A DNA stretch of 64,000 nt from NCBI RefSeq assembly GCF_000092285.1, contig NC_014100.1:62001-126000 (forward strand), given 5' to 3'. The stretch is from Caulobacter segnis ATCC 21756 (GTDB lineage: Bacteria > Pseudomonadota > Alphaproteobacteria > Caulobacterales > Caulobacteraceae). Below the pieces are notes generated by a model. That model saw only the letters and a list, made by a program, of their open reading frames with translations. It did not search any database and was not told where the DNA came from. Below are positions 19,114 through 28,132 of the stretch, piece after piece. The translations under genes were made by a program, and so were the position numbers. Every line of letters starts with the position of its first letter. Positions within the stretch are counted from its first letter, which is position 1.

Positions 19114-20273
19114 AGGGTCCTCGCGATCAGCAGTTTCATGATCTCGTTGGTGCCGCCGTAGATGCGCTGGATGCGGCTGTCCTTGTACATGCGCGCGATC
19201 GGGTACTCGTTCATGAAGCCATAGCCGCCGAACAGCTGCAGGCAGCGGTCGACGATCTTGTTCTCCAGGTCGCTGACCCAGTACTTGGCCATCGAGGCGG
19301 TCGCCGCGTCGAGCTTGCCCTCCAGGTGCTGGCCGATGCAGTGATTGACGAAGACCTTGGCGACAGTCGCCTCGGTCTTGCACTCGGCCAGGACGAACTG
19401 GGTGTTCTGGAAGTCGAGGATCGCCTTGCCGAACGCCTTGCGATCCTTGACGTAGGCGATGGTCAGCTCCAGCGCCCGCTCGATGGTCGCCATGCCCTGG
19501 ACGGCGATGTTCAGGCGCTCCTGCGGCAGCTGGCTCATCAGCTGAAAGAAGCCCTGGCCCTCGTCGGTCCCCAACAGGTTCTCGGTCGGGACCTTCACGT
19601 CGTTGAAGAAGAGCTCCGAGGTGTCCTGGGCCTCCTGGCCCAGCTTGTCGAGGTTGCGGCCGCGCTCGAAGCCCTCGGCGCCGTCGGTCTCGACGAAGAT
19701 CAAGCTGGTGCCGCGCGCGCCGCCGGCCGGGTCGGTCTTGGCGACCACGCAGATCAGGTTGGCGGTCTGGCCGTTGGTGATGAAGGTCTTGGAGCCGTTG
19801 AGGACGTACTGGTTGCCGGCCTTCTTGGCGGTGGTCTTGATGCCTTGCAGGTCCGAACCGGCGCCCGGCTCGGTCATGGCGATGGCGCTGACCAGCTCGC
19901 CGGTCGCCATGCGCGGCAGCCAGCGCCGCTTCTGCTCCTCGGTGCCGTAGTGGACGATGTACGGCATGACGATGGCGTTGTGCAGGCTGGCGCCGAAGCC
20001 GTCGACGCCCTTCTTGCCCAGCTGCTCCATCAGCACGACCTCGTGCCGGTAGTCGCCGCCGGCGCCGCCGTATTGCTCGGGCGTGGAGAGGCCGAGCAGG
20101 CCCGCCTCTCCAGCCTTGGTCCACATGTCGCGATCGACGCAGTGGTTCTTGCGCCACTTGGCGACGGTCGACTCGGGGGCGTGCTCGTCGAAGAATTTGC
20201 CGACCGCGTCCTCGAAGATCGCGATGTCTTCCTCGGCCATGAAGGCCGGCTTTTCAACGTTGAGCACGCTCAT
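19110..20273 (-). CDS. Acyl-CoA dehydrogenase
   Basis: FAD-dependent acyl-CoA dehydrogenase of 387 residues that makes the trans-2-enoyl-CoA. Family signatures are clear: AIAMTEPGAGSDLQGIKTTA (about 130-150), KTFITNGQTANLICVVAKT, a C-terminal CLQLFGGYGFMNEYPIARMYKDSRI block and GGTNEIMKLLIAR at the end. The catalytic glutamate is expected in the GGTNEI segment. It starts 2 bp after the stop of the larger acyl-CoA dehydrogenase and overlaps the next gene as GTGA. Confidence 0.95.
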   Translation of the reverse strand: MSVLNVEKPAFMAEEDIAIFEDAVGKFFDEHAPESTVAKWRKNHCVDRDMWTKAGEAGLLGLSTPEQYGGAGGDYRHEVVLMEQLGKKGVDGFGASLHNAIVMPYIVHYGTEEQKRRWLPRMATGELVSAIAMTEPGAGSDLQGIKTTAKKAGNQYVLNGSKTFITNGQTANLICVVAKTDPAGGARGTSLIFVETDGAEGFERGRNLDKLGQEAQDTSELFFNDVKVPTENLLGTDEGQGFFQLMSQLPQERLNIAVQGMATIERALELTIAYVKDRKAFGKAILDFQNTQFVLAECKTEATVAKVFVNHCIGQHLEGKLDAATASMAKYWVSDLENKIVDRCLQLFGGYGFMNEYPIARMYKDSRIQRIYGGTNEIMKLLIARTL

Positions 20274-20275
20274 GA

Positions 20276-22069
20276 TCAGAAAGCCTCCGCGGGCAGCGCC
20301 ATCAGGGTCGCCGAACCGGTCTTCAGCTTGGCCAGATGCGACGCAGCGTCAGGCAAGACGCGTTCGATGAAATATCGACCGGTCGTCAGCTTGGTCGCGT
20401 AGAACGGGTCCGAGGAGCCGGCGGCGATCTTGGCCTGGGCGGCCTTGGCCATCAGCGCCCACATGTACGCCAGGCCCGCCAGGCCGAAGAGGTGCATGTA
20501 GTCGGTCGAGGCGGCGCCCGCGTTGTCGGGGTTCTGCAGGCCGTTCTGCATCAGCCACATGGTGCCGTCCTGCAGTTGGCCCTTCACGCCGGCCAGGGCC
20601 TCGATGAACGGCTTGATCGCCTCGTCGGCGTCGTTCTCGCCGATGAACTGGTCGACCTCCTGGAAGAAGGTCATGACCGCGCGACCGCCCTTGGCCGCCA
20701 GCTTGCGGCCGACCAGGTCCAGGGCCTGCACGCCGTTGGTGCCCTCGTAGATCAGGGCGATGCGGCAGTCGCGCATGAACTGGCTGACCGGGAAGTGTTC
20801 GGTGAAGCCGCTGCCGCCGTGCACCTGCACCGCGTTCGAGCAGATCTGGAAGCCCTTGTCGGTCAGGTAGCCCTTCAGCACCGGGGTCATCAGGCTCATG
20901 TAGTCGGCCGACTTCTCGCGGACTTTCTCATCCGGGTGGATGTGCGAGAGGTCGCCGTGCAGGGCGGTCCAGAACAGGAAGGCGCGGCCGCCTTCCAGGA
21001 TCGCCTTGCTGTCCATCAGCATGCGGCGCACGTCCGGGTGGACGATGATCGGATCGGCCGGGCCGTCGGCGTTCTTCGGGCCGGTCAGCGAGCGGCCTTG
21101 CAGGCGATCCTTGGCGAAGGCGACAGCGGCCTGGTAGGCGGCCTCGCCCTGGGCCACGCCCTGCAGGCCGACGCCGAGGCGCGCCTCGTTCATCATTACG
21201 AACATGATCTTGAGGCCGGCGTTCTCCTCGCCGATCAGATAGCCGACGGCGTCGTCGTACTGCATTACGCAGGTGGCGTTGCCGTGGATGCCCATCTTCT
21301 CTTCCAGGCCGACGCACTTGACGCCCTGGTTGCGCTCGCCGACCGAGCCGTCGGCTTTCGGGAAGAATTTCGGCACGATGAACAGGCTGATGCCCTTCAC
21401 GCCGGCGGGCGCGCCCTCGATGCGGGCCAGCACCAGGTGGACGATGTTGTCGGCCATGTCGTGTTCGCCGGCCGAGATCCAGATCTTCTGGCCGGTGATC
21501 TTGTAGCTGCCGTCGCCTTGCGGGACGGCCTTGGTGCGCAGCAGGCCCAGGTCCGTGCCGCAGTGCGGCTCGGTCAGGTTCATGGTGCCGGTCCATTCGC
21601 CGGTCACCATCTTGGGCAGGTAGGTCTCTTTCTGTTCGTCCGTGCCGCCGAAGTGGATGGCCGAATAGGCGCCGTGGGCCAGGCCCGGATACATCGAGAA
21701 CGCCATGTTGGCCGAGCTCGACATCTCGCTGAAGGCCAGGTTCACGACATAGGGCAGGCCCTGGCCGCCATAGGCCGGGTCCGAGCCGATCGCGGTCCAG
21801 CCGCCTTCGCACAGCTGCTTGTAGGCGTCCTTGAAGCCGGGCGGGGTGGTGACGGTGTTGGTCGCCGGATCCAGCTGGCAGCCGTGCTTGTCGCCGACCG
21901 TGTTCAGCGGCGCCAGGACCTCGCCGGTGAACTGGGCGGCGGCGTCCAGGATCTGCTCGACCACGTCGAACGGCGCGTCGGAGAAGCCGGGCAGGTCGCC
22001 ATGCTGGTCGATATTGAGCACGTCGCGCAGGATGAAAGCGTGATCGCGAACGGGCGGCTGGTAGGTCAT
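20276..22069 (-). CDS. Acyl-CoA dehydrogenase with C-terminal extension
   Basis: A 597-residue acyl-CoA dehydrogenase of the large type (related to DmdC and similar enzymes). An N-terminal helical domain begins MTYQPPVRDHAFILRDVL. The core shows MNLTEPHCGTDLGLLRTKA and KITGQKIWISAGEHDM. The catalytic domain ends CRIALIYEGTNGVQALDLVGRKL, whose glutamate is the likely base. A C-terminal extension of roughly 120 residues (from about 475) matches the acyl-CoA dehydrogenase C-terminal domain. Chain length of the substrate cannot be read from sequence. Confidence 0.94.
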   Translation of the reverse strand: MTYQPPVRDHAFILRDVLNIDQHGDLPGFSDAPFDVVEQILDAAAQFTGEVLAPLNTVGDKHGCQLDPATNTVTTPPGFKDAYKQLCEGGWTAIGSDPAYGGQGLPYVVNLAFSEMSSSANMAFSMYPGLAHGAYSAIHFGGTDEQKETYLPKMVTGEWTGTMNLTEPHCGTDLGLLRTKAVPQGDGSYKITGQKIWISAGEHDMADNIVHLVLARIEGAPAGVKGISLFIVPKFFPKADGSVGERNQGVKCVGLEEKMGIHGNATCVMQYDDAVGYLIGEENAGLKIMFVMMNEARLGVGLQGVAQGEAAYQAAVAFAKDRLQGRSLTGPKNADGPADPIIVHPDVRRMLMDSKAILEGGRAFLFWTALHGDLSHIHPDEKVREKSADYMSLMTPVLKGYLTDKGFQICSNAVQVHGGSGFTEHFPVSQFMRDCRIALIYEGTNGVQALDLVGRKLAAKGGRAVMTFFQEVDQFIGENDADEAIKPFIEALAGVKGQLQDGTMWLMQNGLQNPDNAGAASTDYMHLFGLAGLAYMWALMAKAAQAKIAAGSSDPFYATKLTTGRYFIERVLPDAASHLAKLKTGSATLMALPAEAF

Positions 22070-22156
22070 GAAACGGTCCTGGGAGGATCGGAGGAGGAAA
22101 GGTGAGCGGCGCCGCCGTCCCGACGGGTCTTGTCGAAGGACGGCGCCGCGTTGGTC

Positions 22157-22636
22157 TTACTTGCCCAGCATGGCCTCGGCGTGACCGTCCAGGCGGGCGC
22201 GCAGCACCTGCTCGTAGTCGGCCGCGCGGGGCAGCAGGTCGGGGCGGATCTCGGCCAGGCGACGCTCGAGGCGATCACAGGCCTCGCGCAGCTCGACCAG
22301 GGCGTTGTCGATGTCGTCGCGCTGTTGCTCCAGGGCCGTGGCGCGTTCGCGGAACTTCTTCAGCGAGCGCGCCATCTGGGCCGCGCCTTGATCGTTCTCG
22401 TCGTAGAGGTCCAGCAGCTCGCGGATTTCCGACAGCGACAGGCCCACGCGCTTGCCGCGCAGGATCAGCTGCAGGCGGACGCGGTCCTTGTGGGAGTAGA
22501 CGCGGTTCAGCCCCTCGCGCGCGGGATTGAGCAAGCCCTTGTCCTCGTAGAAGCGCAGGGCGCGCGGCGTGGCTTTGAATTCGTTGCAGAGCTGGCGGAT
22601 CGTGAATGTCCGCTCGGGGCGACGCAGGTCGGCCAT
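22157..22636 (-). CDS. MerR family regulator, LiuR-like
   Basis: A 159-residue MerR regulator. The winged helix reads FTIRQLCNEFKATPRALRFY followed by EDKGLLNPAREG and the YSHKDRVRLQLIL wing. A long coiled-coil dimer helix (about 85-130) follows. The short C-terminal part has no metal-binding cysteines, so it is a metabolite-sensing MerR. Its place as first gene before two acyl-CoA dehydrogenases, and a 22-bp palindromic site upstream that resembles the LiuR box, point to control of acyl-CoA or branched-chain degradation. The stop is 88 bp before the next gene. Confidence 0.88.
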   Translation of the reverse strand: MADLRRPERTFTIRQLCNEFKATPRALRFYEDKGLLNPAREGLNRVYSHKDRVRLQLILRGKRVGLSLSEIRELLDLYDENDQGAAQMARSLKKFRERATALEQQRDDIDNALVELREACDRLERRLAEIRPDLLPRAADYEQVLRARLDGHAEAMLGK

Positions 22637-22726
22637 GGTTTAAACCTCCCAATGAAGAGGGCCTGGCTACTGCGGCCGGGCCGCTTAGTTATCGACGATC
22701 ACCCTAAACCCGATCTCGGGGAAGCG

Positions 22727-22748
22727 TCAACGCTTACGTAAACGTCAA
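22727..22748. promoter_or_regulatory. LiuR-like operator
   Basis: An imperfect 22-bp palindrome centred on TTACGTAA: TCAACGCTTACGTAAACGTC plus AA, so TCAACG at one end pairs with the ACGTCAA side in dyad fashion. It lies about 90 bp before the MerR start, between it and the divergent S24 repressor gene. It resembles the LiuR box known in other proteobacteria (TTTACGT-type halves). Binding is inferred. Confidence 0.65.
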
Positions 22749-22833
22749 TCTGCACCGTACGGATAGGTTTACTTTCCTAGGGCTGAAGGCGTATTTTCAG
22801 AAGGAAGGCCGCGCCCGTTAAAGGAGACGCCTC

Positions 22834-23478
22834 ATGGCGACCCTCTCTCACGGTGAAATCTGGCGGGCCATCGACGCCCTGGCCGATCGCTTCGACATGA
22901 CGCCGTCGGCCATGGCCCGGATGGCGGGCCTGGACCCCACCAGCTTCAATCGCTCCAAGCGCGGCTCGACGGAGGCTGACGGCCGGGCGCGTTGGCCCTC
23001 GACCGAAAGCCTGGCCAAGCTGCTGGAGGCCACGGGCGTCAATTTCTCGGAATTCGCCGCCCTGACCGAGCAGTCGCCGGGGGCGGGAGCAGGGGGCAAG
23101 CGGGGCGCGCCGCTCATCGGCCTTGCGCAGGCCGGGCAGGAGGGCTTCTTCGACGCGGCGGGCATGCCGGTGGGATCGGGCTGGGACGAGGTCGCCGCGC
23201 CGGATCTCGGCCAGGGCCTGTTCGCCCTGGAGGTGTCGGGGGAAACGCTGGCGCCGGTCTATCGCGATGGCGACCGGCTCTTGGTCTCGCCCACGGTCGA
23301 GCCGCGCAAGGGCGATCGCGTGGTGGCGCGGACCCATGCGGGCGAGGTGCTGGTGCGGGAGCTGGGCCGGGTCACGGCCAGGACGATCGAGCTCCTGGCT
23401 CTGGGGCGCGAGAGCGACCGCCTGCTGTCGCGGGACGAGGTCGCCTGGATCGCGCGGATCGTCTGGGCCAGCCAGTAG
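22834..23478 (+). CDS. S24 family (LexA/CI-like) transcriptional repressor
   Basis: A 214-residue regulator. The N-terminal helix-turn-helix (about residues 8-70) includes DMTPSAMARMAGLDPTSFN and a SESLAKLL-like recognition region (WPSTESLAKLLEATG). The C-terminal half is a peptidase S24 fold, with ALEVSGETLAPVYRDGDRLL containing the serine-like position and GDRVVARTHAGEVLVREL with the lysine region. Whether it self-cleaves is uncertain, because the Ala-Gly cleavage site is not obvious (AQAGQEG is a candidate). It is divergent from the MerR gene. RBS AAAGGAG is 6 bp before the ATG. Confidence 0.85.
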   Translation: MATLSHGEIWRAIDALADRFDMTPSAMARMAGLDPTSFNRSKRGSTEADGRARWPSTESLAKLLEATGVNFSEFAALTEQSPGAGAGGKRGAPLIGLAQAGQEGFFDAAGMPVGSGWDEVAAPDLGQGLFALEVSGETLAPVYRDGDRLLVSPTVEPRKGDRVVARTHAGEVLVRELGRVTARTIELLALGRESDRLLSRDEVAWIARIVWASQ

Positions 23479-23497
23479 GCGGCCTCAGAGGACGCCT

Positions 23498-23707
23498 TTA
23501 CGTGCGCGGGCAGTCGCCGTGGGTGTCGAGCAGCCAGGCGATCAGCGGGCCGGCGGCCGGATCGGCGCACGACACGTCGACGCGGTACGATTGCCACGTG
23601 TCGTTGTGCGCGGCCTCGACGCGGGCGTCGGGGAACTGCTGGACGATGCCGCCGAGCAGAGAATCGAATTCCCGGCGGTCGGTGGGGCGGAGAGTGAACG
23701 AAGCCAT
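23498..23707 (-). CDS. Small hypothetical protein
   Basis: A 69-residue acidic cytoplasmic protein without signal peptide or TM. It reads as alternating helix and strand (FDSLLGGIVQQFPDARVEAA, then YRVDVSCADP and LIAWLLDTHG). I recognise no named family. Composition and codon use match core genes, and it is convergent with the S24 repressor gene, 20 bp apart. Confidence 0.55.
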   Translation of the reverse strand: MASFTLRPTDRREFDSLLGGIVQQFPDARVEAAHNDTWQSYRVDVSCADPAAGPLIAWLLDTHGDCPRT

Positions 23708-23847
23708 TGGTCTGACCTTGAAGACTGTTCTGGTCCTGAAGATCGGACCTTAGACTCACAAAGGTGGTCAGACCCTTAATACCGAATTCAGGTGTCGTTC
23801 ATCTGCCTGGCAAGGTGTCGCTGCGCGTTTCCGCCGCACCAATACCT

Positions 23848-25506
23848 CTAGCCCAACTTCTCCTCGATCAGCGCGATCGTGCGGTCGACGCCGAAGATCG
23901 CCGCGAACGAGCCGAAGCGGGGTCCCTGGCTTTGACCCAGCAGCACCTCGTAGAGGGCCTGGAACCAGGCGCGCAGCGGGTCGAAGCCGTGGGTCTTGCC
24001 CACCTCGAACACTTCGTTCTGGATCAGCTCGGCGTCCTGCGCGTCGGCCGGCATGGCCTTCAGCTTGGCCAGGAGGTCCAGCATGGCGGCGCGTTCCTGG
24101 TCGCTGGGCGCGCGGAACACCTTCGAGGGCTTCACGAAGTCCTCGTAGTAGTTGATCGCGTAGCCGGCCAGCCGGTCCAGCAGCGGCTGGCTCTCCGGCG
24201 TCGCGCCCGGGATGTAGCGCGACAGGAAGCCCCAGAGGATCTCCTTGGTCGAGGCGTCGGCGGCCGACACCAGGTTCAGCATCAGGCTGAACGACACCGG
24301 CGAACCGTGCTGGGGCGGACGGCCCGTGTGGACGTGCCACACCGGGTTATCGAGCTGCTTGGCCGGCTCCTGGCGCGGATAGGCGTCCAGCTGCTGCAGG
24401 TACTCGTCCGTCGCCTTGGGGATGACGTCGAAATAGAGCTTCTTGGCCGACTTGGGGCTCTGGAACATGTAGTACGACAGGCTCTCGGGCGCGCCGTACC
24501 GCAGCCAGTCCTCCATCGACAGGCCGTTGCCCTTGGACTTGGAGATCTTCTGGTTGTTCTCGTCCAGGAAGAGCTCGTAGTTGAAGCCCTCCGGCGGAAC
24601 CCCGCCCAGCGCCTTGCAGATCGCGCCCGAGGCCTTGACCGAGTCGATCAGGTCCTTGCCCGACATCTCGTAGTCGACGCCCAGGGCCGTCCAGCGCATG
24701 GCCCAGTCGGGCTTCCACTGCATCTTCACGTGGCCGCCGGTGACCGGGACCTCGACGTTGCGGCCGTCCTCGTCCTGGAAGACGATCGTGCCCTTCTCGA
24801 CGTTGCGCTCCAGGGTCGGGACCTGCAGCACCCGGCCGGTGGTCGGGCTGATCGGCAGGAACGGCGAATAGGTCGCGCGGCGCTCCTCGCCCAGGGTCGG
24901 CAGCATGACCTTCTGGATCGCGTCGAAGCGCTCCAGGGCGGTCAGCAGGGTCGCGTCGAACATCCCGCCCTTGTAGCAGTCGGTCGAGCTGACGAACTCG
25001 TACTCGAAGCCGAAGCCGTCCAGGAACGCGCGCAGGCGGGCGTTGTTGTGGGCGCCGAAGCTGTCGTGGGTGCCGAAGGGGTCGCGGACGACGGTCAGCG
25101 GCTTGCCCAGGTCCTCGATCAGCGGCTGCTTGTTCTCGATATTCTCGGGAACCTTGCGCAGGCCGTCCATGTCGTCGCTGAAGGCGATGAGGCGGGTCGG
25201 GATCGCCTCGTCGGTCAGGGCGCGGAAGGCGCTGCGCACCATCGTGGTGCGCGCGACCTCGCCGAAGGTGCCCAGGTGCGGCAGGCCCGACGGCCCGTAA
25301 CCGGTCTCGAAGATCACGGCCTTGGAGAGGGCCGGATAGGCTTTCACCGCCTCGTCGGTCTTGCCGGCGTCGATCAGGGCCTTGGCGGCTTCCTGGTCGG
25401 CGCGGTCGGGGAGGCGCACGCGCAGGACGCGGGCGATCGTGGCGCGCGCCTGCTCGAAGGGCCAGGAGCGGGCGTCACGGGCGAGGGGGGAGAGGCCTTC
25501 AAACAT
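23848..25506 (-). CDS. lysK: Lysyl-tRNA synthetase, class I
   Basis: Class I LysRS of 552 residues, the archaeal-type enzyme found in many alphaproteobacteria in place of class II LysS. The HIGH-type motif appears as [13 protein letters not shown] near residues 71-83. The KMSKS-type motif is KISKSKGNG around residue 320. A C-terminal helical domain completes it. It charges tRNA-Lys in the cytoplasm. It lies 44 bp after pgm on the same strand. Confidence 0.96.
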   Translation of the reverse strand: MFEGLSPLARDARSWPFEQARATIARVLRVRLPDRADQEAAKALIDAGKTDEAVKAYPALSKAVIFETGYGPSGLPHLGTFGEVARTTMVRSAFRALTDEAIPTRLIAFSDDMDGLRKVPENIENKQPLIEDLGKPLTVVRDPFGTHDSFGAHNNARLRAFLDGFGFEYEFVSSTDCYKGGMFDATLLTALERFDAIQKVMLPTLGEERRATYSPFLPISPTTGRVLQVPTLERNVEKGTIVFQDEDGRNVEVPVTGGHVKMQWKPDWAMRWTALGVDYEMSGKDLIDSVKASGAICKALGGVPPEGFNYELFLDENNQKISKSKGNGLSMEDWLRYGAPESLSYYMFQSPKSAKKLYFDVIPKATDEYLQQLDAYPRQEPAKQLDNPVWHVHTGRPPQHGSPVSFSLMLNLVSAADASTKEILWGFLSRYIPGATPESQPLLDRLAGYAINYYEDFVKPSKVFRAPSDQERAAMLDLLAKLKAMPADAQDAELIQNEVFEVGKTHGFDPLRAWFQALYEVLLGQSQGPRFGSFAAIFGVDRTIALIEEKLG

Positions 25507-25550
25507 GCGGGGCGGTATAAGCGCTGACGCGGCGAAGGGCTAGTGCGGGG

Positions 25551-27191
25551 CTACCCCTTCAGCGCCCCCGCCACCACCTCGCGCGCCTCGGCCTGGACCT
25601 GCTTGAGGTGATCAGCGCCCAGGAACGACTCCGCGTAGACCTTGTAGACGTCCTCGGTGCCGGAGGGCCGCGCGGCGAACCAGGCGTTCTTCGTGCAGAC
25701 CTTCAGGCCGCCGATCGCCTCGCCGTTGCCGGGGGCGGCGGTGAGGATGTCGGTGATCGCCTCGCCGGCCAGGGTCTTGGCCGAGACGTCGCTGGGGCTG
25801 AGCTTGGCGAGGCGCGCCTTCTCCTCGCGGCTGGCCGGGGCGTCGACGCGGGCATAGGCCGGCGCGCCGTACTGGTCGGTCAGGCCGGCGTAGAGCTGGC
25901 TGGCGCTCTTTCCCGTCACCGCCTGGATCTCGGCGGCCAGCAGGGCCAGCTGGACGCCGTCCTTGTCGGTGGTCCACACCCCGCCGTCGTGGCGCAGGAA
26001 GGCCGCGCCCGCCGACTCCTCGCCGCCGAAGCCGACCGATCCGTCCAAGAGGCCCGGCACGAAGTACTTGAAGCCGACCGGCACCTCGAGCAGGCGGCGG
26101 CCCATCCCCGCGACCACGCGGTCGATCATCGAGGACGAGACCAGGGTCTTGCCGACCGCCGTGTCCGCGCCCCAGCCGGGACGATGGCTGAACAAGTACG
26201 AGATCGCCGCGGCCAGGTAGTGGTTGGGGTTCATCAGCCCGCCGTCGGGGGTGACGATTCCGTGGCGGTCGGCGTCGGCGTCGTTGCCGGTCGCGACGTC
26301 ATAGGCCGCGCCGCCTTTCATGATCCCGATCAGGTTCGCCATGGCGCTTGAGGACGAGCAGTCCATGCGGATCTTGCCGTCGGTGTCGAGCGGCATGAAC
26401 GCCCAGCGCGGGTCGACGGCGTCGTTGACCACGGTCAGGTCCAGGCCGTGGCGCTCGGCGATCGCGCCCCAATAGGCGACGGCCGCGCCGCCCAGCGGGT
26501 CGGCGCCGATCCGCACCTTGGCCGCGCGGATCGCGGCGATGTCGATCACCGCCGGCAGGTCGTCGACATAGCGACCGAGAAAGTCGTAGTCGCCGACGGC
26601 CTTGCGGGCGGTCTCGAACGAAACGCGCTTCACGCCCGCCAGGCCCTGCGCGAGCAGCTCATTGGCGCGGGCGGCGATGGCCGAGGTGGCGTCCGAACCG
26701 GCCGGGCCGCCGGACGGCGGGTTGTACTTGATGCCGCCATCGCGGGGCGGATTGTGCGAGGGCGTCAGCAGCAGGCCGTCGGCTTGCGCGCCGCCTTGGC
26801 GGTTGTGGGTCAGGATGGCGTGAGACACCGCCGGGGTCGGGGTGAAGCCGTCGCGGGAGTCGACGAGGGTTTCGACGCCGTTGCCGGCCAGGACCTCCAG
26901 CACCGAGCGCCAGGCGGGCTCGGACAGGCCGTGGGTGTCGCGGCCGACGAACAGCGGGCCGGTCACGCCCTGGGCGGCGCGGTATTCGACGATCGCCTGG
27001 GTGACGGCCAGGATGTGGGCCTCGTTGAAGGCGCCGTCCAGGCTCGAGCCCCGGTGGCCCGAGGTGCCGAACACGACCTTCTGCGCGGGATTGGAGACGT
27101 CCGGCTTGATCTCGAAATAGGCGCCGATCAGCGCGTCGAGATCGACAAGATCTTCGGGAAGAGCGCGAAGGCCGGCGCGGTCGTGCATCAA
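25551..27191 (-). CDS. pgm: Phosphoglucomutase (alpha-D-glucose phosphate-specific)
   Basis: Pgm interconverts glucose 1-phosphate and glucose 6-phosphate, feeding UDP-glucose, glycogen and polysaccharide synthesis. The 546-residue protein has [13 protein letters not shown] near the start, the phosphoserine loop [19 protein letters not shown] (about 140-158), the metal loop [11 protein letters not shown] (about 300-310), the sugar loop GGEESAG and the C-terminal phosphate loop ARPSGTED. The nearby UDP-glucose dehydrogenase gene uses a product of this branch. Confidence 0.96.
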   Translation of the reverse strand: MMHDRAGLRALPEDLVDLDALIGAYFEIKPDVSNPAQKVVFGTSGHRGSSLDGAFNEAHILAVTQAIVEYRAAQGVTGPLFVGRDTHGLSEPAWRSVLEVLAGNGVETLVDSRDGFTPTPAVSHAILTHNRQGGAQADGLLLTPSHNPPRDGGIKYNPPSGGPAGSDATSAIAARANELLAQGLAGVKRVSFETARKAVGDYDFLGRYVDDLPAVIDIAAIRAAKVRIGADPLGGAAVAYWGAIAERHGLDLTVVNDAVDPRWAFMPLDTDGKIRMDCSSSSAMANLIGIMKGGAAYDVATGNDADADRHGIVTPDGGLMNPNHYLAAAISYLFSHRPGWGADTAVGKTLVSSSMIDRVVAGMGRRLLEVPVGFKYFVPGLLDGSVGFGGEESAGAAFLRHDGGVWTTDKDGVQLALLAAEIQAVTGKSASQLYAGLTDQYGAPAYARVDAPASREEKARLAKLSPSDVSAKTLAGEAITDILTAAPGNGEAIGGLKVCTKNAWFAARPSGTEDVYKVYAESFLGADHLKQVQAEAREVVAGALKG

Positions 27192-27310
27192 GTCACCTGG
27201 TAGAGTTTGGACGAGGCTCGGAAGCCGAACTCCTATAAGGGGTGGAAGACAATTTCACGAACTATTCCGTGTCTGTTTTCCGCCGTTTTGGGTCACTTGT
27301 CAGCGCCGTG
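27192..27310. other. Short intergenic region before pgm
   Basis: Promoter side of pgm (minus strand). It is moderately AT-rich around 27250-27300. No motif stands out. It runs directly into the long repeat. Confidence 0.4.
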
Positions 27311-27331
27311 GGCCCCCACCTGACCACGCTG

Positions 27332-27372
27332 CGCGTCTCCTTCCGCCCCCGGAGGGGGCGGAAGGAGACGCG
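27332..27372. repeat. Perfect 19-bp inverted repeat inside copy A
   Basis: CGCGTCTCCTTCCGCCCCC at 27332-27350 is the exact reverse complement of 27354-27372, with a 3-nt loop. Copy B keeps only the inner CCGCCCCC/GGGGGCGG part, so the outer stem is special to copy A. Confidence 0.85.
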
Positions 27373-27860
27373 GGCCTTCTTCCCCCTCCGGGGGAGGAGC
27401 GCGTCAGCGCGGAGGGGGCAAGGCGGAGGGGGCAAGTACGAGCGTTCGCTGCGCTGTATGATCCGGGTATCCGGAATCGAACCGAACGATTTCAATCACT
27501 TATCACTTTTACACGCCGCTGGATCATCCGCGTCGAAACCCCGTCCATACTTGTCCTCACCCGATAGCGCGGAAGGGACGTCCGGCCGGCGATCGTGACG
27601 GCTGTCGGGGGTGGTCGAGCGGGAAGCGCTCGCCGGTCTTCCTTAGCTTGGGGAAGGCGTCTTCGCGGCGGTCCAGCGGCAGGCTCCCTGAAACATCGGG
27701 ACGAAGCCCTGGCGGCGGAGACTTCGGCGGCGCGTCAGGCCTGGGCTGAAATCGCCCGGGCGTTCCGGGACCGGGGTCGTCGCCCCGGCCCGCCAGTCGG
27801 GGGCCTCTTTCGGAAGCGGGTTAAAACCCCGCGAGTCGAGGGCTCACCGGATAACGGCCG

Positions 27861-27931
27861 CGCGGAGCGTCTGGCTTCGTCGAAACGGTACACACACTTC
27901 AAACCTCCGGACGGATGTCCGGCGCTCCGCG
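27861..27931 (-). ncRNA. Candidate structured RNA block in repeat copy A
   Basis: On the minus strand CGCGGAGCG (27923-27931) can pair with CGCTCCGCG (27861-27869). The hairpin CCGGAC-ATCC-GTCCGG (27907-27922) lies directly inside, and the conserved strand ACCGTTTCGACGAAG lies beyond it. Copy B folds the same way with a different hairpin loop. Transcription is not shown. Confidence 0.4.
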
Positions 27932-28028
27932 TCCCTTCTATCCCTTCAGCGGCCCAGCCGCGTGAAGCGGCGGGGTTGTGTCTGGAGCCGCCGCATTGAC
28001 TCCCCCGCCCGCCCCCGTATTTTCCGCC

Positions 28029-28102
28029 GCGTTCGAGTGACTGGCGTTGAAGGTGGGAAACCACCGGGGAGCTCGATCGCATAAGCCGCGCGCCTGGGCT
28101 CC
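28029..28102 (+). ncRNA. ZTP riboswitch (pfl motif)
   Basis: The conserved core is present: P1 from GCGTTCGAG with CTCGATCGC, the GTGACTGGCG strand, the GAAGGTGGGAAACCACCGGG hairpin, then the second part GCCGCGCGCCTGGGC. The motif senses ZMP/ZTP and turns on purine or one-carbon genes when 10-formyl-THF is short. It lies directly before purH, a classic location. The 3' segment GGGCTCC (28096-28102) can pair fully, with one G-U, with GGAGTCC (28123-28129), which holds the purH ribosome site, so control is probably at translation. Confidence 0.93.
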
Positions 28103-28132
28103 CATTTCCGATCACGAAACCTGGAGTCCGCC

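Larger units (their letters stand above)
27311..27973 (-). repeat. Long dispersed repeat, copy A
   Basis: About 663 bp, matching a second copy at 47590-48204 in opposite orientation. Read on the minus strand, it opens with CCGCCGCTTCACGCG and a block ending at about 27855 that is nearly identical between copies. A diverged centre follows. The end block (27311-27541) includes TTCGATTCCGGATA, GCGAACGCTCGTACTTGCCC and GTGGTCAGGTGGGGGCC. No open frame is conserved well enough to be a gene. It fills most of the space between pgm and purH. Confidence 0.8.

Noticed and set aside
27470..27500. tRNA-like T-arm (GGTTCGATTCCGG) in repeat copies
   Set aside because: No D-arm, anticodon arm or acceptor pairing can be folded around it. 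It is just a conserved word of the repeat.
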